Below, one piece after another: positions 34,873-50,422 of a stretch of DNA of 61,217 nucleotides. The notes beneath the pieces are model-generated. The model did no database searches and was not told the DNA's origin. It saw only the letters and a program-made list of their open reading frames with translations. Position 1 is the first letter of the stretch, and the number at the start of each line of letters is the position of its first letter. Both the position numbers and the translations under genes were made by a program. Source of the stretch: Oceanococcus sp041619555 (lineage in GTDB: Bacteria; Pseudomonadota; Gammaproteobacteria; Nevskiales; Oceanococcaceae); contig JBFKDQ010000020.1 of assembly GCA_041619555.1 (NCBI GenBank), positions 1-61,217 of the forward strand. The letters run 5' to 3'.

Positions 34873-35480
34873 ATCTGCAAGACGCGCTCGATGAACTGCA
34901 GTCGCTGGACGTCAATAATGTTGGTGCCTGGCCGACATTCGCCTACATAGGCGCCTGCATCCTGCTGCTGGCCCTGATCACCATCGGCGGTTACTACTAC
35001 CAAGTCGATCCCAAGAAGCTCGATCTGCAGCGCGTGCAGCGCGAGGAGAACAGCCTGCGTCAGGAATTCGAGAAAAAGCAGGTCAAGGCGGCCAATCTCG
35101 ATAAATTCCGGGACCAGTTGGCGGAAATGGAAAAGTCTTTCGGCAGCATGCTGCGTCAGCTGCCGAGCAAGAGCGAAGTGGCCAACCTGTTGAACGACAT
35201 CTCGCAGACCCGCGTCGCTGCGGGCCTGGAAGAACAACTGTTCAAGCCAGAAGGCGAGCAACCGCGCGATTTCTATGTCATCTTGCCGAACAAGATCACC
35301 GTGACCGGCAACTATCATGAAATGGCGGATTTCGTCAGCCGGGTTGCCGCCCTGCCACGCATCGTCACCATCAGCGATGTCCACATCAAGACCGAAGCCG
35401 ACAACAAGAAGAATCTGGTCATGAACGCGACCGTCAATACCTACCGGTATCTGGACGCCGATGAGGAGAACCGCGAATGA
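34869..35480 (+). CDS. pilO: Type IV pilus inner-membrane protein PilO
   Basis: This 203-residue bitopic protein has a short cytoplasmic part, a membrane helix (FAYIGACILLLALITIGGYYY) and a coiled coil at 50-95. A periplasmic domain follows, with KSFGSMLRQLPSKSEVANLLNDISQTR and the PGEQPRDFYVILPNKITVTGNYHEMADFVSRVAALPRI-type fold. It forms heterodimers with PilN and contacts PilP. Start and stop both overlap the neighbours, so expression is tightly coupled. Confidence 0.96.
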   Translation: MNLQDALDELQSLDVNNVGAWPTFAYIGACILLLALITIGGYYYQVDPKKLDLQRVQREENSLRQEFEKKQVKAANLDKFRDQLAEMEKSFGSMLRQLPSKSEVANLLNDISQTRVAAGLEEQLFKPEGEQPRDFYVILPNKITVTGNYHEMADFVSRVAALPRIVTISDVHIKTEADNKKNLVMNATVNTYRYLDADEENRE

Positions 35481-36025
35481 GCCCGCTGTCTCAAAGCCGC
35501 TTACAACGGGCCTGCATCGCCCTGCTGGCCCTCGGTGTCCTGAGTGGCTGCGAACGTGACATGAGTGATCTGGACCAGTACATCGATCAGGTCAAAGCCC
35601 GACCGGCTGCCCCGATCGACCCGATCCCGCAGATGAAACCCTACGAGCCGTATTCCTACGCCAGGCAGAATCAGACCAGCCCTTTTACGGCCTTTGCCCA
35701 GGACGAACCCGCCGCACTGGCCGATGCAAAACCTTCCAACACCGGCTTGCGACCAGATTTTTCCCGCAACCGTGAGCCTTTGGAGGAGTTTCCGCTGGAC
35801 GGCATCCGCATGCTGGGAACACTGGATTTCCGTCAACAGCGCTTCGCCCTGCTGAGCGCCCCGGACGGGGTGGTCCATCGGGCCACACATGGAGATCATC
35901 TGGGGCAGAATTTCGGCCAGATCGTCGCCATTTCTGACGCTCAGGTTCGCCTGGAAGAAATCGTTCCAGATGGCCTCGGCGGCTACGTCAAACGGGCTGC
36001 GGTAGTGGCCATTTCGGAACAATAG
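35477..36025 (+). CDS. pilP: Type IV pilus lipoprotein PilP
   Basis: This 182-residue lipoprotein has a signal peptide and lipobox L-S-G-C (Cys26). A disordered, proline-rich linker binds the PilN/PilO dimer, and a C-terminal beta domain (IRMLGTLDFRQQRFALLSAPDGVVHRATHGDHLGQNFGQI) contacts PilQ. Length and organisation are those of the family. It overlaps pilO by four bases, with pilQ just downstream. Confidence 0.96.
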   Translation: MSPLSQSRLQRACIALLALGVLSGCERDMSDLDQYIDQVKARPAAPIDPIPQMKPYEPYSYARQNQTSPFTAFAQDEPAALADAKPSNTGLRPDFSRNREPLEEFPLDGIRMLGTLDFRQQRFALLSAPDGVVHRATHGDHLGQNFGQIVAISDAQVRLEEIVPDGLGGYVKRAAVVAISEQ

Positions 36026-36102
36026 TCATGGACCTGCTGAATCAAAAACTGCGCTCAGAACACGCAAGCAAGTCCCGAAAGGTGCACGAGTTGAGGAACA
36101 CT

Positions 36103-38223
36103 ATGATCAGGCAAGTCGGACAACCGGCCCGAGCACTGCGGGTCTTCGCCATCATCGCGGCGGGCCTTGCGTCCTGGACAGCAAGCGCCGGGCCCAGTCT
36201 GACGGAGGTCAGCGTGCAGCCCTCGGATGCCAGCCTGACCATCGAACTGAAACTCGACGGCGCCGCGCCGGAAACTTCCGTCTTTGCCCTGGAGTCACCG
36301 CCCAGGATCTCGATCGACATCCCCGATACGGCAGTCGCATTGAAAAACCGCCGGATGCAGATCAATCAGGGACTGGTGCAGAGCCTGACCGCCGTGCAGG
36401 CCAGCGGGCGTTCCCGCGTGGTGCTGAACCTGCAGAAATTGCCCGAGTACTCGGTCAGTTCCAGCGGCAATTCCATCCTCGTCGTGCTGGAAGGCAGCCT
36501 GCACAAACCGGCGCCTGTGCCCGTCGGCAGCAAAGGCACCGACAAGAAGGCCGGCGAGCCGAAACGCATCAGCATCGTCAATCTGGATTTCCGGCGCACC
36601 GAAACCGGGGCCGGTCGACTGCTGCTGGAACTGGATCGCGACAGCGTCGATGTCGATGTCCACAGCGAGGGCGGCAAGATCGTCGCGCTGTTTCGCAACA
36701 CCGCAATCAGCGAGGACAAGCTCAGCCGCATCGACGTGCTGGATTTCGCCACCCCGTTCAAGTTCATCGACACGATGATCGAGGGCATCAATACCAAGGT
36801 CTCGATCACGCCGGTCTCCGGCGCGGAGTTCGAGCAGGTGGCCTACCAACTCGACAAGACCTTTGCGATTGAACTCCAACCGCTGACGGAACGCGAACTG
36901 GCGGAGATCTCACGCCAGCAACCGGAATTTACCGGCGAGCGTCTGAACCTGAATTTCCAGAACATCGAGATTCGCGCGCTGCTGCAGATCATTGCCGACG
37001 TCGCGGGCAAGAATCTGGTGACCTCGGATTCGGTCACCGGCGATATGACCCTGCGGCTGGAGAATGTACCCTGGGATCAGGCGCTGGACATCGTCATGCG
37101 CACCAAGGGCCTGTCTAAAGCCGAAAGTGGCAATGTGCTGTGGATCGCACCTACCCAGGAAGTTGCCGCCCAGCAGGCCAAGGAAATCGAAGCCCTGGAA
37201 CAGGCCGAAAAGTTGGCCCCGATCGTCAGCGAAATCATCCAGATCAACTACGCCAAGGCCTCGGATCTTGCCGAAATGCTGGATAGCAATGACGTCAACG
37301 ACGACAACTCCTTCCTGAGCAAGCGCGGCAAGGTGACCGTGGACGAACGCACGAACGTGCTGATCGTGCAGGACACCCGCGAAAAGCTCGAAGAAGTGCA
37401 GGCTCTCATCGCGCGCCTGGATGTGCCGGTGCGTCAGGTCCTGATCGAGTCGCGCATCGTCGTCGCCAATGTCGACTTCAGCCGCTCCATCGGCGCCAGT
37501 GTGGGGGTGACCACCGCACAGACTTCTGGCAGCACCCTGATCGGCACATCCGGAACCTTGGCAGGCGCCAATGCGGTCACCTCGACCTTGTCACCGTCGG
37601 CACTGCTCACCAACCGACTGGCGAGCGCCTTTCCTGCGTCCTCGGCAGGCCCCCGGGTGCCCAGTTATGGCGTGTCCATCCTGGGCGCTGATTTCCTCAT
37701 CGATCTCGAGCTTTCCGCACTGCAGGCCGAAGGCAAGGGCGAGGTGGTTTCAAACCCCCGCGTCATCACTGCCGATGGCCGCGAGGCGCTGATCGAGCAG
37801 GGCGAGGAAATCCCGTTCACCGCCGGTGGCAGCGGTGCCGCGACCGCGCAGACGCAGTTCAAGGAAGCGGTGCTGGCGCTCAAGGTGACTCCGCAGATCA
37901 CGCCAGACAACCGGGTCATCATGGATCTCGTCGTGTCCAAAGATAGCCGCGGCGATGTGGTGCCACAGGCCACCGGTGGCAGTGCGGTCGCCATCGACAC
38001 CAGCAGCCTGGACACCCAGGTCCTGGTCAACAATGCCGAAACCGTGGTGCTGGGCGGCATCTATGAACAGGAGCGCAAGGAATCGGTGTCCAAGGTGCCG
38101 CTGCTGGGAGATATCCCGCTGTTGGGCTATCTGTTCCGCAGCAAGACCGTTGACCACAACAAGCGTGAATTGCTGATTTTCGTCACCCCGAAAATCCTCA
38201 GCGAAGGACTGTCTGCCAACTAG
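36103..38223 (+). CDS. pilQ: Type IV pilus outer-membrane secretin PilQ
   Basis: This protein of about 706 residues forms the gated outer-membrane channel for the pilus. It has a signal peptide (LRVFAIIAAGLASWTASA), one AMIN domain with a second AMIN-like domain at about 155-240, and an STN/N0 region with LNLNFQNIEIRALLQIIADVAGKNLV. An N1 domain (IIQINYAKASDLAEMLDS) and the secretin core (VLIESRIVVANVDFSRSIGASVGV, then VPLLGDIPLLGYLFRSKT) follow. The frame opens at ATG 36028, but ATG 36103 has AGGAA just upstream and leads straight into the signal peptide, so I prefer it. It ends the pil operon. Confidence 0.95.
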   Translation: MIRQVGQPARALRVFAIIAAGLASWTASAGPSLTEVSVQPSDASLTIELKLDGAAPETSVFALESPPRISIDIPDTAVALKNRRMQINQGLVQSLTAVQASGRSRVVLNLQKLPEYSVSSSGNSILVVLEGSLHKPAPVPVGSKGTDKKAGEPKRISIVNLDFRRTETGAGRLLLELDRDSVDVDVHSEGGKIVALFRNTAISEDKLSRIDVLDFATPFKFIDTMIEGINTKVSITPVSGAEFEQVAYQLDKTFAIELQPLTERELAEISRQQPEFTGERLNLNFQNIEIRALLQIIADVAGKNLVTSDSVTGDMTLRLENVPWDQALDIVMRTKGLSKAESGNVLWIAPTQEVAAQQAKEIEALEQAEKLAPIVSEIIQINYAKASDLAEMLDSNDVNDDNSFLSKRGKVTVDERTNVLIVQDTREKLEEVQALIARLDVPVRQVLIESRIVVANVDFSRSIGASVGVTTAQTSGSTLIGTSGTLAGANAVTSTLSPSALLTNRLASAFPASSAGPRVPSYGVSILGADFLIDLELSALQAEGKGEVVSNPRVITADGREALIEQGEEIPFTAGGSGAATAQTQFKEAVLALKVTPQITPDNRVIMDLVVSKDSRGDVVPQATGGSAVAIDTSSLDTQVLVNNAETVVLGGIYEQERKESVSKVPLLGDIPLLGYLFRSKTVDHNKRELLIFVTPKILSEGLSAN

Positions 38224-38327
38224 GCTCCTGCCATCGCCCGGCGCCATTCAATTCATCTGGTCTCCGACTGCTTCTTCCGACGGCCGTATGTGAGGGCATG
38301 GCCGGCGGCCCTGCCCTTTCCTGAATC

Positions 38328-38845
38328 GTGAATCAAAGTATCTTTCTGGTGGGTCCGATGGGCTCAGGCAAAACCACGGTAGGCCGTTATCTGGCGCAAC
38401 GACGGAGCCTGCAATTCATCGATGTCGATCTGGAACTGGAGGAGCGTACCGGCGTCGACATCCCCTACATCTTCGAGAAAGAAGGGGAGTCGGGCTTCAG
38501 AGCACGGGAGGAAGCCTTACTGGAGGAATTGACCCAGCGTGAAGGCATCGTGCTCGCCACCGGAGGCGGCGCGGTCATGCGTGAGGCGAATCGCCGCTGC
38601 CTTGCCGCCCGGGGCCTGGTGATCTACCTTTTCACCGAAGTGGAACAGCAGTGGCGGCGCACCCGCAAAAGCCGCAACCGCCCCCTGTTGCAGGAGGGCA
38701 ACCCCAAGAAAAAGCTGAAGGAACTGATGGCCATTCGAGACCCCCTGTACCGCAGCATCGCCGATCTCGTCATCCCCAGTCGCGCCCAGTCCGCCAAAGT
38801 GCTGGCGGCCAGGATCGACCACGCCGTGCAGGAGCTCAGCCACGC

Positions 38846-38849
<4 letters not shown>
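38328..38849 (+). CDS. aroK: Shikimate kinase
   Basis: This 173-residue enzyme phosphorylates shikimate in aromatic amino acid synthesis. It shows the Walker A loop GPMGSGKTT (9-17), the shikimate-binding DVDLELEERTG, FRAREEALLEEL, ATGGGAVMRE and RPLLQEGNPKKKLKELMAIRDPLY (lid). The start is GTG at 38328. The stop overlaps the aroB start by ATGA, a conserved aroK-aroB pairing. Confidence 0.97.
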
Positions 38850-39927
<1,078 letters not shown>

Positions 39928-39931
<4 letters not shown>

Positions 39932-41052
39932 GCCTGGCCGCCTACGCCGCGCAGCCTGAACACAGCCGTGGACGCCGTTATCCCGAACCGCCACCGACGC
40001 TGCGCAGCGAGTTCCAGCGCGACCGCGACCGCATCGTCCATTCCACCGCATTTCGTCGCCTGGTTTACAAGACCCAGGTCTTCGTTAATCACGAAGGCGA
40101 TCTGTTCCGCACGCGGCTGACCCACTCTCTGGAAGTCGCGCAGATCGCGCGCACGATCGCGCGTAATCTAGGGCTCAACGAAGACCTGGTCGAGACCATC
40201 TCGATCGCCCATGACCTGGGTCATACGCCCTTTGGCCATGCCGGCCAGGACGCACTGAACCAGTGCATGGAGGGCGCCGGTGGCTTCGAACACAATTTGC
40301 AGTCCCTGCGCGTGGTCGACGTGCTGGAAGAGAAGTACGCTGAATTCCCGGGCCTGAATCTGTGTTTCGAATCCCGCGAGGGCGTGCTCAAGCACTGCTC
40401 CAGAAAAAACGCACGGGAACTGGGCGACATCGGCCAGCGCTTCATCCAGCGCAGCCTGCCGGGGGCGGAAGCGCAGCTCGCCAACCTGGCCGATGAAATC
40501 GCGTACAACAATCATGACGTGGATGACGGCATTCGGGCCGGCCTGCTCAGCATTGACGAACTTTGCCAGACCCGGCTGTTCGGGCGTTGCCATCACGAGG
40601 TTCGCCGCCTGTATCCGGAACTGCCGGAAAAACCTTTGCGACACGAAATCATCCGCCGCATGATCAATGCGCTGGTCGTGGATCTGACGCGCGAGAGCCT
40701 GCAACGCCTCCAGCAGCTCGCGCCGGCGAACATCGACGAGATTCGCGCCCATCCGACTCCGGTCATCGCCTATTCCGAGCAGATGGCGGATGAATCCCGG
40801 GAACTCAAAGCCTTTCTGCTCGAACGCCTGTATCGCCACTACCGGGTCTACCGATCCAGCCTCAAGGCCAAGCGTGTGGTCAGCGAACTGTTCCAGGCCC
40901 TCAGTAGCGAACCGGCCATCCTGCCGCCCCAGCAGCAGCGTTCGGTTGAACGCTACGGACTGCCGCGCGCGGTGGCCGATTACATCGCCGGCATGACGGA
41001 TCGCTATGCGATCGAGGAACACGAGCGGATCTTCAATCCCAGGATTTTGTAA
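39928..41052 (+). CDS. dgt: dGTP triphosphohydrolase family protein (HD domain)
   Basis: This 374-residue dNTP triphosphohydrolase converts dNTPs to nucleoside plus triphosphate. HD-domain residues are seen in RTRLTHSLEVAQIARTIARNL and ISIAHDLGHTPFGHAGQDALN, with ANLADEIAYNNHDVDDG further on. It belongs to the shorter (type 2) subfamily, not the 505-residue E. coli dGTPase. GTG 39919 is an alternative start, and ATG 39928 overlaps the aroB stop. Its position after aroKB is shared with related genomes. Confidence 0.93.
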
Positions 41053-41381
41053 TCCGGCCCGCCTCTGGCCGCAGCTTGAAGACCGTCCCGGGCTAGCCGT
41101 CTCAGGGCGGCCGGATCCTGCGAAGTGCCGGCGATCCCTGGCCAGCGAATTCGCAGGCACTGAGCAGGCCTGTATATTTGCTGCGCTGCACATAGCTTCA
41201 TATAATCGTTCGGCTAAATGCGAAATGCGCGATGAAACGCAGTTCAAAAACCCGATCCGGCAGCGTGATCAGTTCTTGCGAAGATCCTGTCCGGCCAGAA
41301 AAATTCAGAATCCCGCGAGCCCTCTTCTGGCGCTGACACAGCCCGGACTCCGGCTCGCCTCACGACACATGGCAGGTGAGC
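41053..41381. other. Leader region of gltB
   Basis: These 329 bases carry the gltB promoter at 41178-41206 and about 170 bases of transcribed leader. No recognised riboswitch is visible and no gene is supported. Confidence 0.4.
41178..41206 (+). promoter_or_regulatory. Sigma-70 promoter of gltBD
   Basis: TTGCTG (41178-41183), 17 bases, then a perfect TATAAT (41201-41206) lie about 175 bases before the gltB start. The -10 box is exact and the spacing optimal, the best promoter in the window. Confidence 0.7.
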
Positions 41382-45827
<4,446 letters not shown>

Positions 45828-45852
45828 TCGCCGCTGCGCTACGAGAAACGAC

Positions 45853-47262
45853 ATGGCAAAAAATGCATTGCAATTCCTCGATCTGCCCCGGCACGATCCC
45901 AAGAAGACCCAGGTGGAAGTCCGGATCCACGATTTCCGCGAAATCTACGGCCAGTTCGACAAGTCACAGGCCTCCAATCAGGCCGGTCGCTGCCTGTCTT
46001 GCGGCAATCCGTATTGCGAATGGAAATGCCCGGTACACAACTACATCCCCAACTGGCTGAAACTGGTTGAGGAAGGCAATCTGTTCGAAGCCGCCGAACT
46101 GTCGCATCAGACCAATACCTTGCCGGAAATCTGCGGCCGGGTCTGTCCCCAGGACCGTCTCTGCGAGGGGGCCTGCACCCTGAATGACGGTTTCGGCGCG
46201 GTCACCATCGGTTCGGTTGAAAAGTACATTACCGATACCGCCCTGGCGCAGGGTTGGCGCCCGGACATGTCACAGGTCGTTCCGACCGGCAAGCGGGTCG
46301 CCATCATCGGCGCCGGCCCGGCGGGCCTGGGTTGCGCGGACATTCTCGTGCGCAATGGCGTCGAAGCCGTGGTGTTCGACAAGTACCCGGAAATCGGCGG
46401 CCTGCTGACCTTCGGCATCCCGCCATTCAAACTGGAAAAAGAGGTGGTCCGGCGTCGACGCGAGGTGATGGAAGGCATGGGGGTGGAGTTCCGCCTCAAT
46501 ACCGAAATCGGCCGGGATCTCGGCCTGCAGGACCTGCTTGACGAGTACGATGCGGTGTTCCTGGGCATGGGCACCTACAGCTACATGAAAGGGGGTTTTC
46601 CGGGCGAAGACCTGCCGGGCGTGCATGAGGCCCTCCCCTACCTGATCTCCAATATCAACCGGGAACTGGATCTGCCACAGACCGAAGGCGAGTTCATCGA
46701 CATGCGCGAGCAGCGCGTGGTGGTTCTGGGCGGTGGCGATACCGCGATGGACTGCAATCGCACCGCGATCCGCCAGGGCGCCGCCCGGGTGAGCTGTGCC
46801 TACCGACGGGATGAGGAGAACATGCCGGGTTCACGCCGTGAAGTCGCGAACGCCAAGGAAGAAGGCGTGCGCTTCATGTTCAACCGGCAGCCGGTGGAAA
46901 TCGTCGGCGATGGCAGGGTCGAAGGCGTCAAGGTCGTCAGCACGCGTCTGGGTGCGGCGGATGAGCGCGGCAGGCAGCGGCCTGAAGTGGTGCCGGGCAG
47001 CGAGGAAATCATCCCCGCCGATCATGTGCTGATCGCTTTTGGCTTCCGCCCCAGTCCGCCGGACTGGCTCGCTCAGTTCGGGGTGGACACCGACGACTCC
47101 GGCCGGGTCCGCGCTTCCGGCGCCGCCACGCTGAAGTTCCAGACCAGCAACCCGAAAATTTTCGCCGGCGGCGACATGGTGCGTGGCTCCGACCTGGTCG
47201 TGACCGCGGTGTTTGAAGGTCGCGAGGCGGCCGAAGGGATCCTGGATTATCTCGAAGTCTGA
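45853..47262 (+). CDS. gltD: Glutamate synthase small subunit
   Basis: This 469-residue FAD/NADPH-binding subunit feeds electrons to GltB. N-terminal cysteines (CLSCGNPYCEWKCPVHNYIP, then CGRVCPQDRLCEGACTLND) bind two 4Fe-4S clusters. FAD binding (VAIIGAGPAGLGCADIL) and NADPH binding (VVVLGGGDTAMDCNRTAI) are intact, and FAGGDMVRGSDLVVTAVFEGREAAE is the C-terminal FAD motif. It is co-transcribed with gltB. Confidence 0.97.
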   Translation: MAKNALQFLDLPRHDPKKTQVEVRIHDFREIYGQFDKSQASNQAGRCLSCGNPYCEWKCPVHNYIPNWLKLVEEGNLFEAAELSHQTNTLPEICGRVCPQDRLCEGACTLNDGFGAVTIGSVEKYITDTALAQGWRPDMSQVVPTGKRVAIIGAGPAGLGCADILVRNGVEAVVFDKYPEIGGLLTFGIPPFKLEKEVVRRRREVMEGMGVEFRLNTEIGRDLGLQDLLDEYDAVFLGMGTYSYMKGGFPGEDLPGVHEALPYLISNINRELDLPQTEGEFIDMREQRVVVLGGGDTAMDCNRTAIRQGAARVSCAYRRDEENMPGSRREVANAKEEGVRFMFNRQPVEIVGDGRVEGVKVVSTRLGAADERGRQRPEVVPGSEEIIPADHVLIAFGFRPSPPDWLAQFGVDTDDSGRVRASGAATLKFQTSNPKIFAGGDMVRGSDLVVTAVFEGREAAEGILDYLEV

Positions 47263-47369
47263 GGCACGCCATGAGGGCCCTTCGGGCCTGCCGGTTTCGC
47301 ATGCCCGCTCTGAACGGGGATAATAGCGATCTGGCCACAGGGCCATCGCATCAGCCACGGGAGTACATC

Positions 47370-49634
47370 ATGTCGCACCGGAACCTCCAGCATCTTGTTG
47401 CCTGCAGCCTGCTGGGCCTGTTGCTGAATGGCTGCGAAGCTGGCGGCGCCGGTCGTGACAACGGCGCCCCGCCAAACACCCTGCCCCCGCCGACCGAAGT
47501 GCCGGGCGACTGTGACCAGAACATCGACGAGCGCATCGCCGAAGCGCAGGGCTACTGCTACGAAACCGGCTTTTTTTCCCATGATGGCACCGAGATCGCG
47601 ATGCAGATTTTCGTCCCGGCGGCCGGCAAGTTACAGGACCTGGCCGGGCTCAGCGTCGGCGGCAGCACGCCGGGCTATGCCCCGCTGATCGTTCACAGCC
47701 ACGGCTTTGGTGGCACCAAAGCGGAGGATTTCTCCCCTCCCGGCACCGAACTCGACCGTCAGATCGCGCTGGATCTCTGGCAATCCGGCTACTGGGTCAT
47801 CAGCTATACCCAGCGCGGCTTCGGCGGCGTGGATGGCAGCGAAAGGGCCAGCGGCGGCCAGATCGGCCTCATGAGTCCGGACAAGGAGGGCTGGGATTTC
47901 GTCCGTCTGGTCGATTGGGCCATCTGTCATCTGCGTGAAAATGCGCCCTTGCACCAGGCCGATGCGGCGCAGGATGAGGATCCGGAATTTGATGGCTGCG
48001 GCCAGCAATGGGGCGCTTCGCTGCTGGCAACCGACGCGGGCAACCGGCTGCAGACCTTCGACGATGATGTGGCGCTCGGCACCCTGGGCTACAGCTATGG
48101 CGGCGGCTTCCAGTTCAACGCGCAAAGCGTGGATCCACGCGTCGATGCAATGCTGCCGATGGGCACCTGGCACGATCTGCGCTCCTCCCTGCACCCCAAT
48201 GACACGCCGAAGAGTGCCTGGATCACGATCATGACGGCCTTCAGTTCCTCGGTGCCGGGGGTTGGCGGCGGCAATGGACAAGCCCTGCCGGAGATCATCG
48301 TTTCCGCCAACACCGAAGCCGAAGGCGTCAATCTGGATCCGGCGGACTTCCCGTACAACAAGCCCCGCCAGGTCTCGACCAGCAATGCCAATATCCTGGC
48401 GCCGAACGGCGCCGTGGCTTACTGCGACGGGCATGCCGCTTACTACGCGGAGAAATTCGCCGATCCGGACGGCGAGCCGGTGGACCTGCAGGCAGCCAAC
48501 CGCCCGGCACATGCCGTTACCTCACGCATCCCACGCGCCGACCTGTTCATGATTCAGGGCCACGGCGACACCCTCTTCCCCATGGGTGAAGGCTATGACA
48601 ATGCCCGTTGTTTCGAGAATGCCGGGCGCGACGTGGTTTTCCTGAGTCAAAGCTCGGGCCACCCGCTGCCCTATCTTGGGCCGGACCACTATGCCGGTGT
48701 CGATACCAGCATGTATCTCGATGAGATCGTCCATTGCGGCATCGATGCACAGGGCCGGCCACAGCGCTACAACACGCGGCAACTCGGACATCAGTGGTTC
48801 GACAGCAAGCTGCTGGGGCGCGACGGTTTCACCAGTGCCTTCCGCGCCTGCATCACCCAGGCGAATGCCGATACCGGGCTGGTGCTGGACACCGCTGACC
48901 CCTACTTCTCCAACGGCACCAGCAACAGCGCCAACACCGCGTATCAATGGTCGCGTGAAGGCGCCGCATTCCCCCGCATCGGCGACATTCCGGTCGGCGG
49001 CACCCGCTTTGAGCTGCCCGCCACCAGCCTGAACACCGGCCCCGGTTCGCTGGGCCAGGAAATGGATTCGGATCCGCGGGTGGTTTTCATTCCGCTGCTG
49101 CAGGCCCAGACCCCCACCGTGCTGGCAGGCCTGCCGACAGCCGAGCTCGAGATCAGCCGGGCCAATCCGCTGGCCGATGAAATCTTCTACATGGGCATCG
49201 CGCTGCAGCGCTGCCAGACACGGCCACAAGCCGATCAGGACCCGGCCCAGTGTCAGGATCTCAGCCCGGAATTGCTGCATTTCCAGGCCATGCCGGTGCG
49301 CGTATTCGCCACCGACGCGATCGCCAGCAACGCGCAATATCCACAGGACGACCCCCGCAATTTCGCCGGTCAGGCCTCCGGCCACTACTATCCCATCCGT
49401 TTCGGCGACAATCCTGAAGCGCCCGCCAAGGGCCGGCTGCATGGCGTCAGCGCACGCCTGTACCCCGGCGACCAGGTCGGGCTGATGCTGATGGCCGAGC
49501 ACCCGACCTTCACCGCGATCAACTCGGCGGCCCCGGGGCAGGTCAGCCTGAGCGGCAGCGTCGAGCTGCCCATCCTCAGCCTGCCCAACCCGGTTCCCGG
49601 CACGACGCCGGATTACGTTATCGAACGCGAATGA
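47370..49634 (+). CDS. Secreted alpha/beta-hydrolase lipoprotein (CocE/NonD- or X-Pro-peptidase-like)
   Basis: This 754-residue lipoprotein has a signal and lipobox (LLLNGC). The hydrolase core shows HSHGFGGTKAEDF for the oxyanion hole, GYSYGGGF with nucleophile Ser242, GHGDTLFP with a likely Asp, and SSGHPLP with a likely His. A long C-terminal beta-rich part follows (about 500-754), like the jelly-roll of S15/CocE-type enzymes. ATG 47370 is chosen because CGGGAG precedes it. The upstream 33 codons are open but overlap the gltD region. It lies between gltD and pyrF, where most relatives have no such gene, so it may have been inserted. The substrate is unknown. Confidence 0.75.
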   Translation: MSHRNLQHLVACSLLGLLLNGCEAGGAGRDNGAPPNTLPPPTEVPGDCDQNIDERIAEAQGYCYETGFFSHDGTEIAMQIFVPAAGKLQDLAGLSVGGSTPGYAPLIVHSHGFGGTKAEDFSPPGTELDRQIALDLWQSGYWVISYTQRGFGGVDGSERASGGQIGLMSPDKEGWDFVRLVDWAICHLRENAPLHQADAAQDEDPEFDGCGQQWGASLLATDAGNRLQTFDDDVALGTLGYSYGGGFQFNAQSVDPRVDAMLPMGTWHDLRSSLHPNDTPKSAWITIMTAFSSSVPGVGGGNGQALPEIIVSANTEAEGVNLDPADFPYNKPRQVSTSNANILAPNGAVAYCDGHAAYYAEKFADPDGEPVDLQAANRPAHAVTSRIPRADLFMIQGHGDTLFPMGEGYDNARCFENAGRDVVFLSQSSGHPLPYLGPDHYAGVDTSMYLDEIVHCGIDAQGRPQRYNTRQLGHQWFDSKLLGRDGFTSAFRACITQANADTGLVLDTADPYFSNGTSNSANTAYQWSREGAAFPRIGDIPVGGTRFELPATSLNTGPGSLGQEMDSDPRVVFIPLLQAQTPTVLAGLPTAELEISRANPLADEIFYMGIALQRCQTRPQADQDPAQCQDLSPELLHFQAMPVRVFATDAIASNAQYPQDDPRNFAGQASGHYYPIRFGDNPEAPAKGRLHGVSARLYPGDQVGLMLMAEHPTFTAINSAAPGQVSLSGSVELPILSLPNPVPGTTPDYVIERE

Positions 49635-49701
49635 TCTCGCGCGTCACAGTCCGCCCTGCTGCGGCCGACTGCATCACCCGCCCTCCAGCACACGGCTTGC
49701 C

Positions 49702-50421
49702 ATGAAACCTGCTATTCCTTCAAACGAACGCCTGATTTTCGCCCTCGACGTCCCCGATGTCAGCTCCGCGAGAAAGCTGATCCAGCAACTCGGTGACACC
49801 GTCGTCTTCTACAAGCTGGGCCTGGAACTGGCGATGACTGACGACTACTGGCGTCTGATCGAACACCTGCTGGGCGAAGGCAAGAAGGTCTTCGCCGACC
49901 TGAAGTTCTTCGACATCCCGGCCACCACCGCGCGCGCGGTGCGACAGCTCAGCGAGCGCGGCGTGCACATGTGCACCGTGCATGGTAACCAGGGCATCAT
50001 GGAAGCTGCGGCACAGGCCCGCACCGGTGCGATGAAGGTTCTCGCGGTCACCGCACTGACCAGCCTGGACCGCGGCGATCTTGATGATCTGGGCTTCGCC
50101 TGTGATGTCGAGACCCTGGTGCTATCACGCGCCCGGCGCGCCCTGGCAGCCGGTTGTGATGGCGTGGTCTCCTCCGGCATGGAAGTCGCCGGCCTGCGAG
50201 CCGCAGGGCTCGAGGAACTGATTCTGGTCACCCCCGGCATCCGACCGGTCGACAACCGGCCCGAGGATGATCAGAAGCGGGTGCTCAGTCCTGCCCAGGC
50301 GATCCAGCTCGGCTCGGATTACCTGGTCGTCGGCCGCCCGATCCGCGCGGCGGCGGACCCGCGCGCCGCTGCCGCGGCCATCCAGCTGGAAATCGCCCAA
50401 GCCCTGAGCCAGGACGCCTGA
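49702..50421 (+). CDS. pyrF: Orotidine 5'-phosphate decarboxylase
   Basis: This 239-residue enzyme performs the last step of UMP synthesis. It carries the catalytic Lys/Asp array in FADLKFFDIPATTARA, LIFALDVPD, KLGLELAM and the phosphate-binding ending VTPGIRP plus YLVVGRPIRAAADPRAAA. The ATG at 49702 is the only sensible start. hemE follows after one base. Confidence 0.97.
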   Translation: MKPAIPSNERLIFALDVPDVSSARKLIQQLGDTVVFYKLGLELAMTDDYWRLIEHLLGEGKKVFADLKFFDIPATTARAVRQLSERGVHMCTVHGNQGIMEAAAQARTGAMKVLAVTALTSLDRGDLDDLGFACDVETLVLSRARRALAAGCDGVVSSGMEVAGLRAAGLEELILVTPGIRPVDNRPEDDQKRVLSPAQAIQLGSDYLVVGRPIRAAADPRAAAAAIQLEIAQALSQDA

Positions 50422-50422
50422 C

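Noticed and set aside
47265..47300. GGGCCCTTCGGGCC hairpin as a gltBD terminator
   Set aside because: The stem is short and imperfect and has no T-run.
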